Shown one piece after another: positions 9,059-19,608 of a stretch of 64,000 bases of DNA (its first letter is position 1; each line of letters starts with the position of its first letter). The position numbers and the translations under genes were made by a program. Source of the stretch: Morinoia aosen. Lineage: Eukaryota; Arthropoda; Malacostraca; Amphipoda; Talitridae. The notes under the pieces are model-generated. The model was not told the origin of the DNA, ran no database searches, and saw only the letters and a program-made list of their open reading frames with translations. The DNA lies in NCBI GenBank assembly GCA_030386875.1, contig CM059558.1, forward strand, positions 13,457,752-13,521,751. Direction: 5' to 3'.

Positions 9059-10637
9059 TGTAGCATACCGCTACATAAGCGTAAAAATTATAAATTTGCC
9101 ATTCATACTTCAATAAATTAATTAGTAGCATTAAAAATATTACTCTAATTTATTATTAATTATTTTCTACTTCTAATTCGTAATCATTGAAGTTTTTGTG
9201 TAAATGCATGAAATAATAAAAATAACACTTGACATTTTTCGAGAGAGAAGCCCTCTGGTGGCAACACTGCGCAGTTGCGCGTCCTTCCTTTCAAAGCCAC
9301 TCTTACTCTGGCGCCCTACTTTGGCAGTGTTACAGCAAATTCTCGTGAGTTTTAAATGTGTTAGAAAATTATCGTGTTCCTTTTCGTCGTGTCAGTGAGT
9401 ATTAATAAGTGACAGTGCAGTGTTATTAAGTTGCGTAGTTGTGCGTGGGAATATTGATGTAGCATGTGTCTCATTCTGTGTTTGTCTTTTCTCAGCGTGA
9501 CTTAGCGTAAAGATATTGCATTTCCGTGTCATGATTTTATTATCAAAGCATAATCATGTTCGATGTGCATTTCATTTCCGTGTCATGAATTTATTATCAA
9601 AGCATAATCAGGCTCGTTCCTTTTTCTTTACGATAATCTCTGATTGAAACGAACGCGGCGAAAATTGCCGGCGTTCGTTCGATAGCGTCTTTGTGTAATG
9701 GCGGAACCTCAACACCGTCGTCTTTTGTCACTACTCTGTGATTATAAATACTATAGGCATGTGTATAGTAGCATTTATTCTTTTTTTTGCAAGCCGACTG
9801 GCAGTAGTAAATTACGAAAAATATTCATGTCTATGCTTGCTAAGTTTTGGTATTTCATTTCTCAATTCCATACTCTTCTGGAAACCTTTACGTAAACGCC
9901 TTTATTTCAATAGAGAAACATTTCAATGGAATTTAATTTAACTCATCGCATTCTTGTGACAAAACACCCACTACCATCTGCCTATCTTAAGTGTGTGCAA
10001 ATTGCTGGCGTCTCTCTCTGGCTGAGGCCGACGCGTAAGTCGCCGGCTAAATCGCCGCACGAAATTTTCATCCCTTCGGTTTTCTTTCTTCGCGTATTTT
10101 CCGCCTGTGAAAGCAACGCTTAGGTTCCTTTTCCTTTTATCATTTAGGATATATATTATTCCTTAATTCCTTTATGATTGCAAAGGTTATCTACCAGGAT
10201 ATTTTTAGTAGGATGTATATCCTCGAATTTTAGGATTTTTTATGTTTTTCTTACTGCTTTCAAAAGTGCAGTCCCTTGATATTTTCACCATTTTTCGTAG
10301 ATCTCGTGTTTACTTGCCCGTAGTCTCTGTAAGGAATCACGATCCTTATTCTTGGAAATTCTTAAACATAATACTCAGAATATAAAGCCAGAGGCATTAG
10401 GATTAAACAATTTATTTCTTGATTAAAAATCTGTCCACCAAAGTCTGTCCTATCTCTTTTGAGTTGCCAAAAGTGAGAATTTCAATGTAGCCGGAGTCAG
10501 ACCTGTAGGAGTTTTTCGGATTTCTCCGTGTGGGAAGAGTTGTCATTATAATTTGGATTGTCAGTGATTGGAATGTCTTGATGTCTCTCCTGGAATGTTT
10601 CACCCAGCATCTTGGACCCCTGTGCAGGACCTCTACA
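9059..10637 (+). repeat. A2 5' LTR, first part
   Basis: Begins TGTAGCATACCGCTACATAA, the same start as the 3' LTR at 22974. It is cut at 10637 by element A1; TACA (10634-10637) is the target duplication repeated at 17422-17425. A TATAAATA string at 9743-9750 could be a core promoter. Small ORFs near 9698-10123 occur identically in the 3' LTR, as expected for LTR pairs, and are not treated as genes. Confidence 0.93.
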
Positions 10638-11553
10638 TGTCGGGTTTTTCCGCCAAAAGATATTGATTTTTGTGATGGCAAGAATAACTCGATCTCTTTC
10701 TCGAAGCGTACTGGAAATATTGCGAGAGTGGTAATGAAACACGTTTGTGGACTCAGCTTAGTTTCCGTGGCGGAGTTTATTGTGGAAGCGGAACCAGGAA
10801 AAAGAACTGGCTTCTTTGGCTCTTGATCTCGGAGAGCTTGTTGAGGTGGCAATCCGTGCCGGAGGACCAGGCTGGAGTTGACGAAGGCCGGCACGCGATG
10901 CAGTAATCGTGGTGAGTGAGTGGTATTTGAGGCAAAACTTGAATGAGTTTTGAACAATTTAAACAATGACTTAAGGTGGTCACGTTATGAGGTATGCTTT
11001 TCAACCGTTTAGCAGAATATCGAGCTTGGGTAAATGGAGTAACTCAAAGGTTTGAGGCTCAGGTAGATTTGCTGGCCTTTCCCAAAGTTATGCCAAATGG
11101 CTGGCTCAATAATAAGGTAAGTTGTGTGCAGTTACCGCATGACTCAGGTTAACAACGTAACCTTTAACATGGCACTCAGTGAACAAAAACAACTCAGGGA
11201 GATTTGACAGTGAGGGTGGTGTGTATGGCGCTGTTGTAGAGGTCCCGGTTTTACTCTTATTTTACCCTAAATATCACTGGACTTACGAGATGTACGCGCC
11301 ACCGAACCACAAGCAAAAGTGTGTGGACTAGGCGACGCGCTTGTATGTTGCCAGAACGGGCTGCTTAAGAACTCGAAATGTCGATTGATTATTTGATCTC
11401 TCATGTATTTACACAAAAATTTTAATGATTACGAATTAGAAGTAGAAAATAATTAATAATAAATTAGAGTAATATTTTTAATGCTGCTAATTAATTTACT
11501 TAAGTATGAATAGCGAATTTCTAATTTTTACGCTTATGTAGCGGTATGCTACA
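10638..11553 (-). repeat. A1 3' LTR
   Basis: 916 bp, TG...CA ends. On the element strand it starts TGTAGCATACCGCTACATAA and ends AAAACCCGACA. The first 170 bp or so and the last 250 bp or so match the A2 LTR; the middle does not and is 1.3 kb shorter. The 184-codon frame at 10412-10966 crosses the A2/A1 junction and is an artefact of the insertion. Confidence 0.93.
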
Positions 11554-11594
11554 TTACCCCCCAAGGCGCAGACCGAAAGGTCCACCCGCTGCAA

Positions 11595-14500
11595 TCATCT
11601 GTAGCGGGAAGGAGGGCGAACTACACGACCCTGCCGAGTTCGGCAATTGGCAAATGATACTGAGCGGGGAAGTTTCACCAAACGGGTCTGCAAGTTCAGA
11701 TCGGCAAGAGTCCTAGGAACAGGAGTTACTGCAGCGGGCTCGTCTGGTCTCTCCAGACTTGTCGCTGTGTCAGTAAGAGGACTAGGATTAGAGTCTACGA
11801 TAGGCGTAGGGATAGAGTTTGAGTGTACAGGCACATAGAAAGGGTTACACTCGAGCTGACTAGGCAACAATGCAGTCAACTGAGGAAGCTGAGATGGTAG
11901 ATATGATCGAGTCTCAGTGGAAGGAGAAATCTGCGGAGAAGATGATGAGTTATAAGTTACACTATGATCAGAAGTGTATGCGACTTTTAATCTGTCTATG
12001 CTCACAGGGTCGCTCGAGCCGAATCTGTCGAGGATGAAATATTTTTGCTTGCGTTTAAGTACTTTGAATGGGCCATCATAAGGGCGCGTGAGTGTAGGCT
12101 TAATAGCATCATTGCGGACATACACATGTGTGCAGTCTTGCAGGGCAGAATCTAGTCTGTCCTCAGTCTGAGGCATTCGTGGAGCCACATACTTGATCTG
12201 GCGCATGCACTCTTTCAGGGAGGTTACGTAAGCGGAGCGGTCAGCGGATGAAAATTCAGGCAAGGGTTTTGGGTCAACAATGTCGCCGGGGAGACGAAGG
12301 GTCTGACCGTACAACATCTCCGCCGCTGTGCATTTCTGATCCTGTCTATGCAGATTGCGTATGCTCAACAATACAACTGGAAGTCTGTCAGTCCAATCGT
12401 GACTGCAATTAAGACATCGCAAGGCAGACTTAAGGTCTCTGTGGACTCTCTCAATCAGTCCATTTGACTGCGGATGATAAGCTGTAGTTGAGGTGTTTGC
12501 ACACCCTAAGGCGGAGCTAAGCTCCCTCCAAAAGTTGGAGGTGAATTGTGATCCCCGGTCATGCGTGACTTTTAAGGGAACCCCAAATCTAGAGATCCAG
12601 TTAGATAAGAAGGCGCGTGCTACAGTCTCAGTTTGTGTATCTGGGAGAGGGACAGCCTCAACCCAACGCGTGAACCTATCGATGATGGTCAACAAATAAG
12701 AGTAACCGCGCGATACAGGCAAGGGACCCACTAGGTCTAGGTGGACAGAATCAAACTTTTGACCGGTGAATGCGCAACTCTGGAGCGCTGCACGATTATG
12801 TTTCACCACCTTACTACTCTGACACGCATGGCAATTTTGCACAATTTGCTTGACCTCCTTACGCATCGCTGGCCAGACGTAACGATCAGAAATCAAACGC
12901 AATGTACGGTTAATACCAGGGTGACTGAGGGAATGGTAGTGGAGGACAGCTACTCTGCGGAGAGTCGCAGGAAGATACAAACGAGAGAGTCGCTCGGCAT
13001 CACGATACACGCCGTCAACCAAGGTTAGTTTTGGAAGGGAAGGGTTAGAAGATTTGAGAAGGTCCTGAAGTTCAGGATCCTCCTTTTGAGCAATAGCAAG
13101 GTTGCCGAAGGTGATTTCGCCACTGGTTTGGACATTATTGATGCGGGACAAGCAATCGGCTACGGTATTGTCCAGTCCCTTAATATAGCGGATGTCAGTG
13201 GTGAACTGACTTATAAAGGAAAGGTGTCGAGCTTCTCTAGGCGAATGTCTTTCAGAAGGCATTTTTATAGCTGAGGTCAAAGGTTTGTGATCTGTGTAGA
13301 TCACAAACTCCCTTGCCTCTAGAGCATAGCGAAAGTGTCTCACAGATAGGTAGATAGCAAGAAGTTCCCTACCGAACGCGCTATAACCACGCTCAGTGGG
13401 CGACAGCTTTTTGGAAAAGAAAGCAAGAGGAGAGATGTTAGTGCCCACTTGTTGTTGCAACACAGCACCTACGGCGGTACTGGATGCGTCAACAACGAGG
13501 CTGAAATCAGCATTAGCAATAGGGTAGGATAGTTCAGTCGCGGAAGCTAACTTATGTTTTATCTCTTCGAACGCTACCCGTGCTGCGTCTGTCCATTTTA
13601 TCTCAATAGATTTTCCTTTTCGTTTCGGCTCGAGGAGGTCCGATAAGGGCGCTAAGGTTTGAGCACAGTTGCGTATGAAACGATGGTAGAAGTTAACAGA
13701 ACCTAGGAACCTTCTTAGTTCCTTCTGGGTCTGTGGAAGAGGAAAGTTTTTGATCACTTCTACTTTGGAAGGCAAAGGTTTTAGACCTAGGCTAGAGATT
13801 TCGTGACCTAAGTAAATCAGTGATGGCTTTCCAAGCTCACATTTTGCAGGGTTTACGAGGAGTCCATTGTCGGACAATCTTTGAAAAACGACCCTAAGAT
13901 GGTCTTTGTGCAACTCTGGGGTTGAGGACGCCACAAGGATGTCGTCTAGATAGACATAAGCGAAAGTAAGATCAGAGAAGATTTCAGCCATGTGTCTCTG
14001 GAACGTTTGAGGCGCGTTCCGGAGACCATAGGGCATTTTTAGAAATTCAAAGAGACCAAATGGAGTGATGACAGCGGTCTTGGGGATAGCGGACTCATCA
14101 AGAGGGATTTGATGAAAGGCGCTTTGAAGATCGACCTTAGAGAAAATTTGTGCTCCCTCTAAATTTGCACTGAAATCGTGAAGGTAAGGGATAGGATATC
14201 GATCAGGTAAAGTAACGGCGTTCAACCTGCGGAAATCCCCGCACGGTCTGAATTCACCGTTAGCCTTGGGTACTAGCAAAAGAGGGCTAGCCCAAGGGCT
14301 TTTGGAAGTGCGAATTATTCCCTCTTCGAGCATCCTAGCGAATTCTTTCTTAGCTAACGCCAATCGATCAGGCGGCAGTCGCCTAGCACGGGAGAAAACT
14401 GGCGGACCCTGCGTCTCTATGAAGTGTTTTGTACATGTTTGCATGCTGTTAGAAACTAAGTTAGGGTTTGTTAATGCAGGGAAATTTTTAAGTTCCTGTT

Positions 14501-14999
14501 CAAAAATACACTCCTCCTTGAAAGCAATCGAGAAGGAATGCAAGACATTAGCTCTAGTTATGCTGCAAGCGGGAATTGAGATCTGTGTCTCCTCGTCCCT
14601 GATGCACCTATTTTTAACATCTACAACAATCCCAAATTTTTCGAGAAAGTCCGCGCCAATGATAGGCTCTTGGACTTCCGCGATTAAGAAGGTGAAAAGG
14701 AAAGATCGCCTCAATCCCAGACTGCACTCCAAGGCTCGTTCACCGTAACAAGGTATTGGCGTGCCGTTTGCGGCGCGTAATGTAGCCACTAATGGCTGGT
14801 TTTTGACTTTTGCCGTGGCTGGGATAATTGATACGCTAGATCCAGTGTCGATAAGGAATCGATATTTGGTAACGGGATCGAGGATAGTAAGGAGGCGAGT
14901 AGTCTGGGAATGAGGCAACGCAGTACTCGCTACTATGCGTCGCTGTTCGCGTTTCCCGAAGTCATTTCGGTATAACGCGGGCAGAAACGGGACCCGCAC
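11595..14999 (-). CDS. pol: A1 pol polyprotein
   Basis: A frame of about 1134 codons with all expected Gypsy Pol parts in order: aspartic protease ([13 protein letters not shown] near the start), reverse transcriptase ([11 protein letters not shown]), RNase H, integrase with an HHCC finger ([10 protein letters not shown] ... CHACQSSK), the catalytic core, and a C-terminal GPY/F-type module ([10 protein letters not shown]). It makes cDNA from element RNA in virus-like particles and inserts it in the genome. No chromodomain or envelope is seen. The frame opens within the end of gag with no obvious ATG of its own, as in relatives that reach pol by ribosomal frameshifting. It looks whole. Confidence 0.93.
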   Translation of the reverse strand: MRVPFLPALYRNDFGKREQRRIVASTALPHSQTTRLLTILDPVTKYRFLIDTGSSVSIIPATAKVKNQPLVATLRAANGTPIPCYGERALECSLGLRRSFLFTFLIAEVQEPIIGADFLEKFGIVVDVKNRCIRDEETQISIPACSITRANVLHSFSIAFKEECIFEQELKNFPALTNPNLVSNSMQTCTKHFIETQGPPVFSRARRLPPDRLALAKKEFARMLEEGIIRTSKSPWASPLLLVPKANGEFRPCGDFRRLNAVTLPDRYPIPYLHDFSANLEGAQIFSKVDLQSAFHQIPLDESAIPKTAVITPFGLFEFLKMPYGLRNAPQTFQRHMAEIFSDLTFAYVYLDDILVASSTPELHKDHLRVVFQRLSDNGLLVNPAKCELGKPSLIYLGHEISSLGLKPLPSKVEVIKNFPLPQTQKELRRFLGSVNFYHRFIRNCAQTLAPLSDLLEPKRKGKSIEIKWTDAARVAFEEIKHKLASATELSYPIANADFSLVVDASSTAVGAVLQQQVGTNISPLAFFSKKLSPTERGYSAFGRELLAIYLSVRHFRYALEAREFVIYTDHKPLTSAIKMPSERHSPREARHLSFISQFTTDIRYIKGLDNTVADCLSRINNVQTSGEITFGNLAIAQKEDPELQDLLKSSNPSLPKLTLVDGVYRDAERLSRLYLPATLRRVAVLHYHSLSHPGINRTLRLISDRYVWPAMRKEVKQIVQNCHACQSSKVVKHNRAALQSCAFTGQKFDSVHLDLVGPLPVSRGYSYLLTIIDRFTRWVEAVPLPDTQTETVARAFLSNWISRFGVPLKVTHDRGSQFTSNFWRELSSALGCANTSTTAYHPQSNGLIERVHRDLKSALRCLNCSHDWTDRLPVVLLSIRNLHRQDQKCTAAEMLYGQTLRLPGDIVDPKPLPEFSSADRSAYVTSLKECMRQIKYVAPRMPQTEDRLDSALQDCTHVYVRNDAIKPTLTRPYDGPFKVLKRKQKYFILDRFGSSDPVSIDRLKVAYTSDHSVTYNSSSSPQISPSTETRSYLPSQLPQLTALLPSQLECNPFYVPVHSNSIPTPIVDSNPSPLTDTATSLERPDEPAAVTPVPRTLADLNLQTRLVKLPRSVSFANCRTRQGRVVRPPSRYR

Positions 15000-15910
15000 T
15001 TTCGTGCTTGGTCACCATACTTTGTGTGATACCAGCATAACTGGCTACTAGCATCACGAGAGCGCGACCTGAAACGGCGGTCTTGAATTGACCTATCATA
15101 AGATCTACCTCTATCAAAGCGTTGAGGAGGAGGAGGAGGATAGTTAGAGTGATAGTCATAGGGATAGTCGTAGGCATTTTGGTGGCTTTGGAATCTCCCT
15201 GGGCCTTGCTGAATGTGAGCCACACTTTGACTCTGACCTATTTGAAAATTTTGAAGAGCTTGCTTTATTTCAGCGATATCCTGCTGCAGCTTATCTATTT
15301 TGGCTGAGGATTCACTAGGCGCAGTATTTGACGGGCTAAAAGTTGTAGCTGCTACATTTAAGGAAGCAACCTGTGGTTCTCGAGGCAAATTGATATTCCT
15401 AATAACAGTCTCGGCGGATTCAGCTAATTTCTCTAGTGTTTGCTCGGGCCCTGCTAGCGATAGAAAAGGCCGCACATTAGGTGACAGCTTTGTCATGAAG
15501 ACTTCCTTCAGAAATCCCTCAGCTACAGCAACTCCAGTAGCGAGTTTCCGCAGCTCTTTTACGAGCGAAGAAGGAGAGAAAGAAGCAGAGACAGGTGGAA
15601 TTGCTGAGGCATCTACAAGACTTCGGAATTTGTCCGCATCGGACATCTGAAGTCTTGCCAAGATTTTGCCTTTCAAGGTTCCGTAAGGATTATGCTCTGG
15701 AGGGTTTTCTAATAGATCATTAGAGTCATTAAGTAGTTTTGTGGGCGCAGCGCTCACAAGCGCGTAGAATTTGTCTATCTCCTGATTTATCCTATTGTAC
15801 CTAAATACCGCCTCCACCTGGTTGAACCAGGTGTGAGCGTCCCCTGGAATGAAAGGAGGGAGCCTAACGGGATTTGTGTTAGCTCGATCCTCATTATCGG
15901 AATCAGGCAT
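14933..15910 (-). CDS. gag: A1 gag (CHCC-type nucleocapsid)
   Basis: A 325-residue structural protein that starts at an ATG ([11 protein letters not shown]). Its front resembles the DUF7041-type Gag domain common in arthropod Gypsy elements ([20 protein letters not shown]). A Gln/Pro-rich linker with a run of prolines and an Arg/Ser-rich stretch follow. The C-terminus has the unusual finger C-x2-H-x9-C-x4-C ([14 protein letters not shown]), the CHCC signature of the CsRn1 clade instead of the common CCHC knuckle. It overlaps pol by about 67 bp in another frame. Confidence 0.92.
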   Translation of the reverse strand: MPDSDNEDRANTNPVRLPPFIPGDAHTWFNQVEAVFRYNRINQEIDKFYALVSAAPTKLLNDSNDLLENPPEHNPYGTLKGKILARLQMSDADKFRSLVDASAIPPVSASFSPSSLVKELRKLATGVAVAEGFLKEVFMTKLSPNVRPFLSLAGPEQTLEKLAESAETVIRNINLPREPQVASLNVAATTFSPSNTAPSESSAKIDKLQQDIAEIKQALQNFQIGQSQSVAHIQQGPGRFQSHQNAYDYPYDYHSNYPPPPPQRFDRGRSYDRSIQDRRFRSRSRDASSQLCWYHTKYGDQARKCGSRFCPRYTEMTSGNANSDA

Positions 15911-16505
15911 GCTAGCAGTCTCTTTTTGGGATGCGCAATTAAGAATTCAGTGCCTATGACTTGGGATTAAGTAGCTAGGGGTTTGCGTTAATTCTTTACC
16001 TACTCAATCACTCAAATTAAGTTGAAACAGAAAATAGGAAATATGAAATTGGAAACGAAGAGAAAAAAAATTATTATGCGGTATGCGGCAATTTGCGTAG
16101 GCAAAAATTAAGCAGGAGGGAAAAAAAATTATTTTTCTACCTACTCAATCAATCAATACGTTGAAGAAAACGGAAAGAGAGAAAATGGGACGAGGATTTT
16201 TACGGTGGTCAGGAATAAATGCACAGCACGGAAATAGTAGAGAAATATTGCCCTACCTACTGAGGCACAAAAAAACAAACAAAGACAGGAAAACAGCATA
16301 AAAGAAAGATAAAAAAAATTTTTAAGCTGCTCAGAGAAAAGTCATTAGCATGGTCAAAAATCCACAGGAAATCTCGCAAACCACTACGACATGGGAAATT
16401 TATCACTACAATTACGCCAACATTACACTCTCACAACCCCCAGAACACTTCGAGTTTAGTTCTTTCTTTTATTTTAAAAAAATAAGTTCCCGGCCAATGC
16501 ACCAG
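15911..16505 (-). promoter_or_regulatory. A1 leader with tRNA-Gly primer-binding site
   Basis: Untranslated leader between 5' LTR and gag. The primer-binding site, read on the minus strand, is TGGTGCATTGGCCGGGAA (16487-16504), one base from the LTR end. It is the complement of the 3' end of a glycine tRNA (TTCCCGGCCAATGCACCA). The leader holds three copies of a CCTACTCAATCA/CCTACTGAGG-type phrase (near 16000, 16140 and 16255) next to adenine-rich tracts, also seen in A2 and C1. Confidence 0.85.
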
Positions 16506-17421
16506 TGTCGGGTTTTTCCGCCAAAAGATATTGATTTTTGTGATGGCAAGAATAACTCGATCTCTTTCTCGAAGCGTACTGGAAATATTGCGAGAGTGGT
16601 AATGAAACACGTTTGTGGACTCAGCTTAGTTTCCGTGGCGGAGTTTATTGTGGAAGCGGAACCAGGAAAAAGAACTGGCTTCTTTGGCTCTTGATCTCGG
16701 AGAGCTTGTTGAGGTGGCAATCCGTGCCGGAGGACCAGGCTGGAGTTGACGAAGGCCGGCACGCGATGCAGTAATCGTGGTGAGTGAGTGGTATTTGAGG
16801 CAAAACTTGAATGAGTTTTGAACAATTTAAACAATGACTTAAGGTGGTCACGTTATGAGGTATGCTTTTCAACCGTTTAGCAGAATATCGAGCTTGGGTA
16901 AATGGAGTAACTCAAAGGTTTGAGGCTCAGGTAGATTTGCTGGCCTTTCCCAAAGTTATGCCAAATGGCTGGCTCAATAATAAGGTAAGTTGTGTGCAGT
17001 TACCGCATGACTCAGGTTAACAACGTAACCTTTAACATGGCACTCAGTGAACAAAAACAACTCAGGGAGATTTGACAGTGAGGGTGGTGTGTATGGCGCT
17101 GTTGTAGAGGTCCCGGTTTTACTCTTATTTTACCCTAAATATCACTGGACTTACGAGATGTACGCGCCACCGAACCACAAGCAAAAGTGTGTGGACTAGG
17201 CGACGCGCTTGTATGTTGCCAGAACGGGCTGCTTAAGAACTCGAAATGTCGATTGATTATTTGATCTCTCATGTATTTACACAAAAATTTTAATGATTAC
17301 GAATTAGAAGTAGAAAATAATTAATAATAAATTAGAGTAATATTTTTAATGCTGCTAATTAATTTACTTAAGTATGAATAGCGAATTTCTAATTTTTACG
17401 CTCATGTAGCGGTATGCTACA
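16506..17421 (-). repeat. A1 5' LTR
   Basis: 916 bp, nearly identical to 10638-11553; one visible difference is near the outer end (GCTCATGTAGC against GCTTATGTAGC). The outer end abuts the target duplication TACA at 17422-17425, after which the A2 LTR resumes. Confidence 0.93.
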
Positions 17422-18042
17422 TACATCATCGCCATACACACAAATCATTATCCCTGGGCCTTGAGCTTTGCCTTTAACTCAGCCTAGAGTTTCACGTCAA
17501 CAAACGCCACCACACATTATCCCTGGGTTTCCTGAGTGCCATGCTAAATGCTATTCTCACCTAAGCAGTAACTTTTACTTGCTCCCGTTAATGTGCTAAG
17601 GTGTTAATGCGCAAAACTTGCTTCCGCTCACATGAGCCGGATTTAACCTTTCACTCTCAACCTCACCTTATGTTGAGTCATTAGTTCTACCTGAACCAAT
17701 TCACTGACCTGCGCTCAATCATCTAAAATTGCCAAACCCAAATTCCCAAATACAACTCACTCACCCTGCTTACTCCATCGCGTGCCGGCCTTCGTCAACG
17801 CCAGCCTGGTCCTCCGGCGAGGATTGCCCACCTAGACAAGCTCTCCGAGATCAAGATCCAAGCCAGTCTTCCTGGTTTCCTCTTCCAATAAACTCCACCC
17901 GAACTAAGCTGAGTTCCAAAACGTTTTCATTTTCCCTCTCATAATTTTCCCATGCGCTTCGAGAATTGATCGAGTTTTTCTTAGCCGTTCAAATTAATAT
18001 TTACATTCAACCACCCAACGGCGGAAGATTAAAACCCGACAC
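17422..18042 (+). repeat. A2 5' LTR, second part
   Basis: Resumes with TACATCATCGCC, exactly following the A2 3' LTR sequence around 24550, and ends AAAACCCGACA. An AATAAA near 17886 (also near 25015 in the 3' LTR) is a plausible polyadenylation signal. Together with 9059-10637 it makes a 2196-bp LTR, equal to the 3' LTR. Confidence 0.93.
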
Positions 18043-18613
18043 TGGTGCATTGGCCGGGAAAATTCGTAAAATAAAAACTAAACTCGAAGTGTTTGAGAGA
18101 TTGTGAGAGGATAATGTTGGCGTATCATTGTAGTGATAAATTTTCCCATTTCGTGGTAGTTTGAGAAATTTCCTGTGGGTTTGTCCGTGCTAATATCTCT
18201 CTGAGCAGCTCTAACAAAATTTTTTTTCAGCGCTATTCCTGTCCTTGTTTGTCTGTTTTATGTGCCTCAGTAGGTAGGGAAAAATATTTTTTTTCCTATT
18301 TCCGTGCTGTGCATTTATTTCTGACTACCGTAAAAATCTTCGCTTCCATTCTCTCTTTTCCCGTGTTCTTCAACGTTATTGATTGATTGAGTAGGCAGAA
18401 AAATAATTTTTCTCACCTGCTTTAATATAGTGCCTACGCAAATTGCCGCATACCGCAGAAATATTTCTCGTTTCCAATTTCATACTTCCTTCCTTCTGTT
18501 TCAACTTAATTTGAATGATTGAGTAGGTAAAGAAATAACGCAAACCCTTTGCTACCTCATCCCAAGTCTTAGGCACTGATATCATTAATTGCATCCCAAA
18601 AGTGATCGCTAGT
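18043..18613 (+). promoter_or_regulatory. A2 leader with tRNA-Gly primer-binding site
   Basis: The primer-binding site TGGTGCATTGGCCGGGAA (18044-18061) pairs with the 3' end of a glycine tRNA. The leader holds three spaced GAGTAGG/CAGTAGG phrases followed by adenine-rich tracts (about 18270, 18390 and 18520). The leader is similar to, but more diverged from, that of A1 than the coding region is. Confidence 0.88.
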
Positions 18614-19594
18614 ATGCCTGAATCAGATAATGACGATCGAGCCCCCACAAATCCCATCAGGCTCCCTTCTTTTATTCCGGAGGACGCTCACACCTGGTTC
18701 CAGCAGTGTGAAGCGGTATTTAGGTATAATAAAATAAGTAGTGAGATAGACAAATTCTATGCTCTTGTGAGCGCCGCGCCCACAAAACTCTTGAATAACT
18801 CCAATGACATCTTAGAAAACCCTCCAGATCATAATCCTTACGGAATCTTGAAAGGCAAAATCTTGGCAAGGCTTCAGATGTCCGATGCGGACAAATTCCA
18901 AAGTCTTGTAGATGCCTCAGCAATTCCACCTGTCTCTGCTTCCTTCTCTCCCTCTTCGCTCGTGAAAGAACTTCGGAAACTCGCTACTGGTGTTGCCGTA
19001 GCTGAGGGGTTTCTGAAGGAAGTTTTCATGACAAAGCTGTCACCTAACGTGCGGCCTTTTCTATCGCTAGCAGGGCCCGAGCAAACGTTAGAGAAACTAG
19101 CGGAAGCCGCAGAGACTGTGATTAGAAATATCAATTTGCCACGAGAACCACAGGTTGCTTCCTTAAATGTAGCAGCTACAACTTTTAGCCCGTCAAATAC
19201 GGCGCCTAGCCAATCCTCAGCCACAATAGATAAGCTGCAGCAGGATATCGCTGAAATAAAGCAAGCTCTCCAAAATTTTCAAATAGGTCAGAGTCAGAGC
19301 GTGGCTCACATTCAGCAAGGCCCAGGGAGATTCCAAAGCCACCAAAATGCCTACGACTATCCCTCTGACTATCACTCTAACTATCCTCCTCCTCCTCCTC
19401 CTCAACGCTTTGATAGAGGTAGATCTTATGATAGGTCAAATCAAGACCACCGCTTCAGGTCGCGCTCTCGTGATGCTAGTAGCAACTTGTGCTGGTACCA
19501 CATGAAATTTGGTGACCAAGCTCGCAAATGTGCCTCTAGATACTGTCCTCGTTATACCGAAATGACTTCGGGAAACGCCATCAGCGACGCATAG
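18614..19594 (+). CDS. gag: A2 gag (CHCC-type nucleocapsid)
   Basis: About 326 residues; the ATG at 18614 (MPESDNDDRA) is preferred because it matches the A1 start, the frame upstream lacking another ATG. Same layout as A1 Gag: the WFQQCEAVFRYN region, a helical middle, a glutamine-rich coiled segment, a proline run, an Arg/Ser/Asp-rich stretch, then the finger CWYHMKFGDQARKC...C. It builds the virus-like particle shell and binds element RNA. It looks whole. Confidence 0.92.
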   Translation: MPESDNDDRAPTNPIRLPSFIPEDAHTWFQQCEAVFRYNKISSEIDKFYALVSAAPTKLLNNSNDILENPPDHNPYGILKGKILARLQMSDADKFQSLVDASAIPPVSASFSPSSLVKELRKLATGVAVAEGFLKEVFMTKLSPNVRPFLSLAGPEQTLEKLAEAAETVIRNINLPREPQVASLNVAATTFSPSNTAPSQSSATIDKLQQDIAEIKQALQNFQIGQSQSVAHIQQGPGRFQSHQNAYDYPSDYHSNYPPPPPPQRFDRGRSYDRSNQDHRFRSRSRDASSNLCWYHMKFGDQARKCASRYCPRYTEMTSGNAISDA

Positions 19595-19608
19595 TAGCGA
19601 GTACTGCG

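Larger units (their letters stand above)
10638..17421 (-). mobile_element. LTR retrotransposon A1 (Gypsy, CsRn1-like), nested in A2
   Basis: A 6784-bp element on the minus strand inserted in the 5' LTR of its relative A2, with target duplication TACA (10634-10637, 17422-17425). Both LTRs are 916 bp and differ at about one position by eye. Order on its own strand: 5' LTR 17421-16506, primer-binding site, leader, gag, pol, purine tract, 3' LTR. It looks whole. Coding regions are about 95% identical to A2 in protein by eye, but the LTR middle is different. It is younger than A2, into which it inserted. Confidence 0.95.

Noticed and set aside
9698-10123. Overlapping small ORFs, identical at 23614-24039
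   Set aside because: Both sets lie in the two LTRs of A2, which are nearly identical anyway. Identity is not evidence of coding, and no motif is seen.
10412-10966. 184-codon minus frame
   Set aside because: It crosses the junction between the A2 LTR and the inserted A1 LTR (10637/10638), so it is an accident of the insertion.
14266-14748. 160-codon plus frame and other frames opposite pol, such as 19854-20261 and 32299-32517
   Set aside because: Shadows on the opposite strand of conserved pol sequence.
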